From the NCBI GenBank assembly GCA_030605515.1, contig JAUWIE010000060.1, forward strand, positions 1-19,667: 19,667 nucleotides of DNA, written 5' to 3'. A program made the translations under genes and the position numbers. This stretch comes from Thermoplasmatota archaeon (lineage in GTDB: Archaea > Thermoplasmatota > E2 > DHVEG-1). A model generated the notes under the pieces. It was not told the DNA's origin, made no database searches, and saw nothing but the letters and a program-made list of their open reading frames with translations. Below, piece after piece: positions 14,878 to 19,667 of this stretch (within the stretch, counting starts at the first letter, position 1; every line of letters begins with the position of its first letter).

Positions 14878-15930
14878 ATGGCAAATATGTTCTGTGTTGA
14901 ATGTGGTAAAGATGGACCTATTTTCAGGGAAGGATCATGTATTAGTTGCTATATTAAAACACATAGTTTTTCAAAAGGACCTGAAATTATAGATATACCA
15001 ATGTGCTCTCATTGTAGTGCATATAAATATAAGAATTTATGGACATCTGATTTATTAAATGAGGTTCTAAGAAAGACCATTAAAAACACGTTTAATATTA
15101 GCAAAGAACTTAAGAAAATTGATATCAACTCAGAGTGTAAAGAAGAAAAAAACGGAATGGACTGTAAGGTTTTTATCACTGGTTTTTTTGATGATGTCAA
15201 ACTCACTGAGGAGCATAATTTATTTGTTCGCTTGAAAAAAACTGTTTGTGATGTCTGTTCAAAACGTTTCGGAGGGTATCATGAAGCTATTTTTCAGATA
15301 AGAACAGATAAAAGAAAATTATCAAAAGATGAACTAGAAAATATAAGGCTAAGTGTTGAAACCCTTGTTGAAAACATGCAGGCAAAAGGCAATCGCGGTC
15401 TTTTTATAACTGATGTTGGTGAAGAACACGGTGGACTTGATTTTTACATTAGCGATAAAGGATCAGGGCTTGTTATTGCTAAAAAAATTCAGGATCAATT
15501 TGGAGGAACAATTAAACAATCCTCGAAAAATATTGGTATGAAGGATAGTAAACAAGTGTACAGGATGACCTATCTATTAAGGTTACCTGCTTTTAAAAAA
15601 GAGGATTTCATTTCTTATAACAACTCGTTTTTCTATATTTCAAGTATTTCAGGTAGCAAAGTTCATGTAATTGAGTTATTGAATTGGACAAAACAAATTT
15701 TTGATTTAAAAGATATTCAAAAGGCAAATATTCATGGGAATAAGGAGCTTGTAAAAGATATGATTCTAGTCAGTCAATCAGAATCTGAAGTACAAATTAT
15801 GAATCCAAAAACTTATGAGACCTTTGATATAAGAAAACCAAAGAACATTTCTTTTGAGTCTAAAACAGTTCAAATAGTAAAAATCAAAGATAGAATATTT
15901 CTATTTATGAAAAACATAATTAATAAATAG
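14878..15930 (+). CDS. NMD3-family zinc-binding protein
   Basis: 350 residues, similar to the archaeal members of the NMD3 family. The eukaryotic protein is the 60S ribosomal subunit export adaptor; the archaeal role is presumed to be late large-subunit maturation. Zinc ligands in CxxC pairs: Cys6/Cys9, Cys21/Cys24, Cys43/Cys46 and Cys124/Cys127. The last is in VCDVCSKRFGGYHEAIFQIR, a highly characteristic segment. The region 140-240 contains DFYISDKGSGLVIAKKIQDQ, matching the NMD3 core. The C-terminal 100 residues look like beta-rich OB/SH3 modules. The ATG at 14887 (MFCVECG) is a better start by spacing from GTGG at 14873-14876 and by family pattern; the difference is three residues. It lies 51 nt behind iorB and may be co-transcribed with it. 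Confidence 0.9.
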   Translation: MANMFCVECGKDGPIFREGSCISCYIKTHSFSKGPEIIDIPMCSHCSAYKYKNLWTSDLLNEVLRKTIKNTFNISKELKKIDINSECKEEKNGMDCKVFITGFFDDVKLTEEHNLFVRLKKTVCDVCSKRFGGYHEAIFQIRTDKRKLSKDELENIRLSVETLVENMQAKGNRGLFITDVGEEHGGLDFYISDKGSGLVIAKKIQDQFGGTIKQSSKNIGMKDSKQVYRMTYLLRLPAFKKEDFISYNNSFFYISSISGSKVHVIELLNWTKQIFDLKDIQKANIHGNKELVKDMILVSQSESEVQIMNPKTYETFDIRKPKNISFESKTVQIVKIKDRIFLFMKNIINK

Positions 15931-15969
15931 ATTCAAGTGTTTATTAACCGATGTTACGGAGGCATATCT

Positions 15970-16356
15970 ATGGCTAAAACATCTATGAATTTAGAAGAAA
16001 ACGCGGCTAGTGCACTATGTTATATTTTGATATGGATTACGGGTATAATTTTTTATATCTTAGAAAAGGATAATAAAACGGTAAAATTCCATGCAATGCA
16101 ATCAATCATAACCTTCCTTCCACTATCTATTCTAGCATGGATCATAGGATGGATAGGATCACCGAAGTGGAGTTATGGTAGTGGTTTTTATGGTTTAGGT
16201 AGAGTTGATCCTGGCATCCCTGCACTTGTGTGGGCATCATGGGCTCTTTGGGTAATTGCAGTTATATTATGGCTAATACTTATGTTTAAGGCATATCAGG
16301 GAGAAAAATTCAAACTACCAATCGTTGGAGATATTGCAGAAAAACAAGTTAAATAA
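15970..16356 (+). CDS. DUF4870-like small membrane protein
   Basis: 128 residues from ATG 15970, which follows GGAGG (15958-15962) by 7 nt. An upstream in-frame ATG at 15937 is not used, because the ribosome site lies between the two. The pattern ASALCYILIWITGIIFYILE ... KFHAMQSI, a Gly/Tyr-rich loop, then WALWVIAVILWLILMFKAYQGEKFKLPIVG is typical of the DUF4870 (Tic20-like) fold. Three transmembrane segments are visible at about 11-29, 43-60 and 86-110. The biochemical function is unknown. A T-rich stretch after the stop (16366-16377) may terminate transcription before truA. Confidence 0.85.
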   Translation: MAKTSMNLEENAASALCYILIWITGIIFYILEKDNKTVKFHAMQSIITFLPLSILAWIIGWIGSPKWSYGSGFYGLGRVDPGIPALVWASWALWVIAVILWLILMFKAYQGEKFKLPIVGDIAEKQVK

Positions 16357-16414
16357 TAAATTTCTCATTTTTTCTTTGATAAAAACTTTTAATTAACTAT
16401 AAATAACATATTTT

Positions 16415-17176
16415 ATGCGTGTTGCGTTGAAGTTTGCATATGATGGTAAAGCCTTTCACGGCTACGCCCGTCAACCTCATTTACTAACAGTTGAAGGAGA
16501 AGTCATTAAAGCTCTTATAAAACATGGTATTATTGAGGATACATCGGAATCTTTTTTTAGATCTGCAGGTCGAACAGATAAAGGCGTATCAGCATTATGT
16601 AACATCATTGCATTTAACACAGATGCTTCAAAAAAAAGTATACTACAGGACTTATCAAATGAATTTACAAATATAGTTTTTTATGGCGCTAAAGAAGTTG
16701 AAGTAGATTTTAATCCCAGATATGCGAAATTGAGGCACTACCGGTATTATCTCCTGTCTGGTGGCCTTGATGTAAAAAAAATAATATCAGCCGGATCTTT
16801 ATTTACTGGTGAACATAATTTTAGTAATTTTGCTCGAATAGAATCGTTTAAAGAGCCTACGCGAAGTATTGAAAATATTGTAATTACAAAGGAAAAAAAA
16901 CATTTAGTTTTTGATTTTTATGCACCAGCGTTTCTGCGGCATCAAGTTAGAAGAATCATCTCTACCCTTGAAAAAATTGGTGAAAATAAAATTGTAAAAG
17001 AACAAATTGTTGAAGCATTGTACAATCCTAATAAAAAAGTTGATTTTGGTCTTGCTCCAGCTGAGCCACTAATATTAGTTGATATTTCCTATGATTTTGA
17101 GTTTGAACATGATAAGGAGTTAACAGATAAGAAACGCTTTCTAGAAGAGAAAATTATATCGTCTCTGAAAAAATAA
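16415..17176 (+). CDS. truA: tRNA pseudouridine synthase TruA
   Basis: Forms pseudouridine at positions 38-40 of the tRNA anticodon arm. 253 residues, normal for archaeal TruA. The catalytic aspartate is Asp55 in SAGRTDKGVSA. The N-terminal ferredoxin-like domain opens RVALKFAYDGKAFHGYARQP, and other family segments are DFNPRYAKLRHYRYYL, GEHNFSNFAR and FLRHQVRRIISTLEKIGENK. There is no Shine-Dalgarno before ATG 16415, and TATA-like sequences at about 16385-16405 suggest a leaderless or very short leader mRNA. The stop is 11 nt from the converging pfkA stop. Confidence 0.96.
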   Translation: MRVALKFAYDGKAFHGYARQPHLLTVEGEVIKALIKHGIIEDTSESFFRSAGRTDKGVSALCNIIAFNTDASKKSILQDLSNEFTNIVFYGAKEVEVDFNPRYAKLRHYRYYLLSGGLDVKKIISAGSLFTGEHNFSNFARIESFKEPTRSIENIVITKEKKHLVFDFYAPAFLRHQVRRIISTLEKIGENKIVKEQIVEALYNPNKKVDFGLAPAEPLILVDISYDFEFEHDKELTDKKRFLEEKIISSLKK

Positions 17177-17187
17177 ATTATTATTTT

Positions 17188-18162
17188 TTATATAGATAGT
17201 ATTTCTGCCATTTTTATATATGCATTGTCTATTTGTTTTTTTCTTGTCCATGTTTCCTCAAGCGGTGTTAATTTAACATTGTTATTTACCATGCCAATCA
17301 TTTTTTTATTTTCATTGTTCATTATAGATAGTATTGATTCATATCCAAGTCTACTGGCTAGAAGCCTATCAAAAGCTGTTGGAGAACCACCTCTCTGTAG
17401 ATGCCCAAGTATGCTTACTTTAATATTCCAATCAACAAGATTTTCAATTTTACTTTTAACATCAAATGCATTTCCTGCTTCGTCTCCTTCTGCTACAATG
17501 ATTATACTACTTTTTTTCCCTCGTTTATGTCCTTTATCTAGTTTTTCACATAGTCCTTTGAGATCTGAGAATGTTTCAGGGATTAGTATTTCTTCTGCAC
17601 CTGCACCAATTCCTGTGAAGAGTGCAATATATCCTGAGTCTCTTCCCATTACTTCGATGATGAAGAGACGTGAATGTGCTGTTGCGGTATCTCTTATTTT
17701 ATCAATTGCTTCTAATGCGTTGTTTATTGCTGTGTCAAAACCGATTGTGTAATCTGTGCCGTATAGGTCGTTATCAATTGTACCTGGTACTCCTATTCCT
17801 TGAATTGGGTATTCGTTTAATAATTCATTAAGTCCTTTGAATGAGCCGTCTCCTCCTATTACAATTAGGCTTTCTATTCCATGGTTTTTTAGATTTTCAT
17901 ATGCTTTTTTTCTACCATCTGTTGAATAAAATTCTTTGCATCTTGCTGTTTGGAGAAATGTTCCACCATTTTTTATGATGTTGCTAACTGATGATAGTGT
18001 TAATTCTTGGATTTTTCCATCTATTAGTCCTTGATAGCCTCTTTGAATGCCATAGATTTTGTTTTCATAGTATATCCCTGTTCTGATAACAGCTCGTAAT
18101 GTTGCGTTCATCCCTGATGCATCTCCTCCGCTTGTAAGAACTCCAATTGTTTTTTTATTCGT
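17188..18162 (-). CDS. pfkA: 6-phosphofructokinase, bacterial ATP-dependent type (ACG start proposed)
   Basis: Phosphorylates fructose 6-phosphate in glycolysis. From the proposed ACG at 18162-18160 the protein has 324 residues and begins M-N-K-K-T-I-G-V-L-T-S-G-G-D, just like bacterial PfkA. Conserved parts are SGGDASGMNATLR, the ATP loop IGGDGS at about 102-107 with Gly where pyrophosphate enzymes have Asp, PGTIDND at 126-132 with the catalytic Asp, and MGRDSGYIA. Both determinants (GGDGS, PGTIDND rather than PKTIDND) indicate ATP, not PPi. A TTG at 18177 would add five residues, but the Shine-Dalgarno AGAGGTG (18174-18168) would then be inside the coding region. AGAGGTG ends 5 nt before ACG, exactly as it does before the ATG of nfnA. 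Most archaea use ADP-PFK or PfkB kinases, so this gene was probably acquired from bacteria. Confidence 0.93.
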   Translation of the reverse strand, partial: TNKKTIGVLTSGGDASGMNATLRAVIRTGIYYENKIYGIQRGYQGLIDGKIQELTLSSVSNIIKNGGTFLQTARCKEFYSTDGRKKAYENLKNHGIESLIVIGGDGSFKGLNELLNEYPIQGIGVPGTIDNDLYGTDYTIGFDTAINNALEAIDKIRDTATAHSRLFIIEVMGRDSGYIALFTGIGAGAEEILIPETFSDLKGLCEKLDKGHKRGKKSSIIIVAEGDEAGNAFDVKSKIENLVDWNIKVSILGHLQRGGSPTAFDRLLASRLGYESILSIMNNENKKMIGMVNNNVKLTPLEETWTRKKQIDNAYIKMAEILSI

Positions 18163-18230
18163 ATTTACACCTCTCAATTTTGTTTTTGGATTACGGGTAT
18201 GTTTAACTCTACAACGGATTTTTTTATAAA
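18163..18230 (-). promoter_or_regulatory. pfkA promoter and Shine-Dalgarno
   Basis: TTTATAAA at 18230-18223 on the minus strand predicts transcription from about 18200, giving a leader of about 40 nt. AGAGGTG at 18174-18168 is the ribosome binding site. The promoter lies after the small transporter-subunit gene, so pfkA is probably a separate unit. Confidence 0.5.
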
Positions 18231-18290
18231 AATTAAATGGTTATCTTGCATATTTTGTCTTGATATTGAATTAATCTTGTTGTATTGTAA

Positions 18291-18398
18291 TTATTTTTTC
18301 TTGCTTTTCATTGCTCTGTATAGAAAGTATATCAACCCTCCGTATATTATAATTGATCCAAATAGAAACATAATTATTGCAGATAATGGTAGCCCCGT
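18291..18398 (-). CDS. MetS-like small subunit of NSS-family transporter (ACG start proposed)
   Basis: A 35-residue single-span membrane peptide: MGLPLSAIIMFLFGS (ACG read as Met), then IIIYGGLIYFLYRAMKSKKK. One hydrophobic helix (about 5-27) with a GG pair and a basic C-terminal tail is the usual form of MetS-type small subunits that follow neurotransmitter:sodium symporter genes ('SAIxMxxxGxxIxxGGLxYxxxxAxxKKK'). It begins on the last base of the transporter stop codon. A near-perfect Shine-Dalgarno, GAGGTGATC, lies inside the transporter 3' end, with GAGG 7 nt before ACG. There is no ATG, GTG or TTG between the preceding in-frame stop and ACG, and the first ATG (codon 10) would cut the helix. 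It is too short for most gene finders. Confidence 0.72.
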   Translation of the reverse strand, partial: TGLPLSAIIMFLFGSIIIYGGLIYFLYRAMKSKKK

Positions 18399-19666
18399 TA
18401 GATCACCTCATTTTTTTGTTTTATTTTCATGAATATAACTGATATAAGTATCATAAGGATGCAGGGTGCTACACCACCTATTACTAGGACCCACCAGGGA
18501 TATCCTAATGTGGGATTCAGGATATTTTCAACTACAGATAAGGTTAGTATTAATATGAGTACGAATGGTATTACAAATTTTATGAGTATATCCCACCATC
18601 TACCTAGTAATATTTCAGATGTTTTATTTGCATGATCACGTAGTTTCGAAAGCTTGTATACCCAGCCAAGGATTAAGCATTCTATGAGACCTATCATCAC
18701 TAGTCCAAAATTTGCTATGAAATGATCTGCTATGTTAAGCCAATGAAGACCGCTTCCTGTTGCAAAAATAAGACTTATAATGAACCCTATTGTACATATT
18801 AGCCCTGTTGCTTTTGCTTTTGAGAGTTTCCATTTACTATGTATGCCATTTGTTACAGGCTCTATCATGGAAAATGCTGAGTCAATTCCAAATGTTAAGA
18901 GTGCTAGGTAAAATATTACGCCGAAAAATGCTGCTGCAAATGGCAGCATTGATATTGCTGTTGGATATGTGATAAATGTAAGATACGGACCTGCAATTCC
19001 GAGGCTTTCAATTCCAACACCTTGAGAAAGCGATATATATCCAATGACGCTGAATACTGTAAATCCTGCGAGAAATGATGTTCCTGCGTCTGCAAGAGAT
19101 ATTATAAACGCGTTATTTGTGAGATCTGATTTTTTATGCAGGAAACTAGCATATGTAATCATTATTCCTTGTGCCACTCCTATGGAGAAGAATACTTGTG
19201 CATATGCAGCAAGCCAGACATTTACGTTTAGGAGTTGTGAAAAATTTGGGGTAAGATAATAGCTTATGCCTTCTACTGCACCAGGTAAAGTAGCGCCTCT
19301 AATGGTAAGTATTATTAATAATAGTGTTGGGAGTGGTACAGTTATTGCGACGACTTTGCTAATGCGTCCGACTCCTTTGTATAATATAAGGAAAACGCAT
19401 AACCAGATTGCAATTAGTCCAAGTACAACGGGTATGCGGATATCGCCAATGATTGTAGGGCTATTTGTTACACCGAGGAATGTTTTAAGAAAGAAGCTTT
19501 CAGCTTGTGCTCCCCAGCGTAGATCTATTGAGTAGATCATGTAAGAGAAGCACCATGCCATTACTGCTACGTAGTAGGTGGCAACTGCAAATGGTATGAA
19601 AACAGTCCACCATCCTACCCATTCCCATTTTTTACCAATTTTTTTAAATGCTTCTGGTGGTGCACT
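18398..19666 (-). CDS. Sodium:neurotransmitter symporter (SNF/NSS) family transporter, N-terminus outside window
   Basis: A partial gene: the frame runs to the window edge without a start, leaving 422 residues of a family usually near 500-550. It is a polytopic Na+-coupled importer of amino acids or related solutes (LeuT fold), with about ten hydrophobic helices visible. Family features include PPEAFKKIGKKWEWVGWW, the TM3-like stretch VATYYVAVMAWCFSYMIYS, the TM6 region VWLAAYAQVFFSIGVAQGIMITYASF and TM8 around FGIDSAFSMIEPVTNGI. The ATG at 19561 is internal (middle of TM3), not the start. It is followed, with the stop overlapping, by the MetS-like subunit. The substrate is not predictable. 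This pairing is common in bacteria and known in archaea. Confidence 0.92.
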   Translation of the reverse strand, partial: SAPPEAFKKIGKKWEWVGWWTVFIPFAVATYYVAVMAWCFSYMIYSIDLRWGAQAESFFLKTFLGVTNSPTIIGDIRIPVVLGLIAIWLCVFLILYKGVGRISKVVAITVPLPTLLLIILTIRGATLPGAVEGISYYLTPNFSQLLNVNVWLAAYAQVFFSIGVAQGIMITYASFLHKKSDLTNNAFIISLADAGTSFLAGFTVFSVIGYISLSQGVGIESLGIAGPYLTFITYPTAISMLPFAAAFFGVIFYLALLTFGIDSAFSMIEPVTNGIHSKWKLSKAKATGLICTIGFIISLIFATGSGLHWLNIADHFIANFGLVMIGLIECLILGWVYKLSKLRDHANKTSEILLGRWWDILIKFVIPFVLILILTLSVVENILNPTLGYPWWVLVIGGVAPCILMILISVIFMKIKQKNEVI

Positions 19667-19667
19667 T

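Noticed and set aside
14864..14992. Alternative ATG in another frame with AGGGA upstream, overlapping the NMD3 start
   Set aside because: The frame gives a short unrelated peptide, while the NMD3 frame has clear zinc-finger cysteines from the start.
15937..15969. Eleven-codon extension of the DUF4870-like gene
   Set aside because: GGAGG at 15958-15962 lies inside it and points to ATG 15970.
18175..18177. TTG as the start of pfkA
   Set aside because: It would place the Shine-Dalgarno AGAGGTG inside the gene and add five residues absent from the family. Kept as the fallback if ACG initiation is disproved.
18199..18432. 77-codon plus-strand frame
   Set aside because: It is antisense to the MetS-like subunit and the transporter end, has no ribosome site and has low-complexity composition.
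1..19667. CRISPR arrays, rRNA or tRNA genes, prophage or defence islands
   Set aside because: No regularly spaced repeats, no tRNA-like cloverleaf sequences and no recognisable phage or defence proteins were seen.

Overview
The window is about 19.7 kb of AT-rich archaeal chromosome. The information-processing genes are archaeal in type: an Orc1/Cdc6 initiator, the chromatin protein Alba, an NMD3-family protein and TATA-box promoters. The metabolism fits an anaerobic euryarchaeal-grade organism: indolepyruvate:ferredoxin oxidoreductase, NfnAB, a ThiD-ThiN fusion and UbiA-type prenyltransferases. A low-GC Thermoplasmatota-like lineage is plausible, but nothing here fixes the taxonomy. Many genes have strong GAGG/GGAGG ribosome binding sites about 7-10 nt before the start codon. 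Others (thiDN, the winged-helix gene, the GTG-started UbiA gene) look leaderless.

Layout: 1-128 is the tail of a probable transposase. 129-500 is a probable replication origin: two inverted ORB-like repeats around a very AT-rich core, just upstream of orc1/cdc6. After cdc6 comes a 263-nt gap containing two nested inverted repeats that are not explained. The minus strand then carries a translationally coupled pair (winged-helix regulator and small unrecognised protein) and glutamine synthetase. Glutamine synthetase is head-to-head with nfnAB on the plus strand, and palindromes overlie both promoters. Next come two divergent UbiA-family membrane prenyltransferases, CTP synthase, Alba, and thiDN head-to-head with iorAB. 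A plus-strand run follows: NMD3, a DUF4870-like membrane protein and TruA. The window ends on the minus strand with a bacterial-type ATP phosphofructokinase and a sodium:neurotransmitter-symporter-family transporter, truncated by the window edge, with a tiny MetS-like subunit gene behind it.

Functional links: glnA beside nfnAB suggests coupled nitrogen and redox metabolism. ThiDN makes the thiamine phosphate precursor of TPP, the cofactor of the divergent IorA. Alba and Cdc6 belong to chromosome maintenance.

The most unusual observation concerns start codons. Three separate genes (orc1/cdc6, pfkA and the MetS-like subunit) have a strong Shine-Dalgarno sequence at normal spacing followed by ACG where ATG is expected. 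In each case the ACG gives the N-terminus expected for the family, and the conventional alternatives truncate the protein or place the Shine-Dalgarno inside the coding region. If real, this organism initiates on ACG repeatedly. Standard gene callers would mis-start two of these genes and miss the third.
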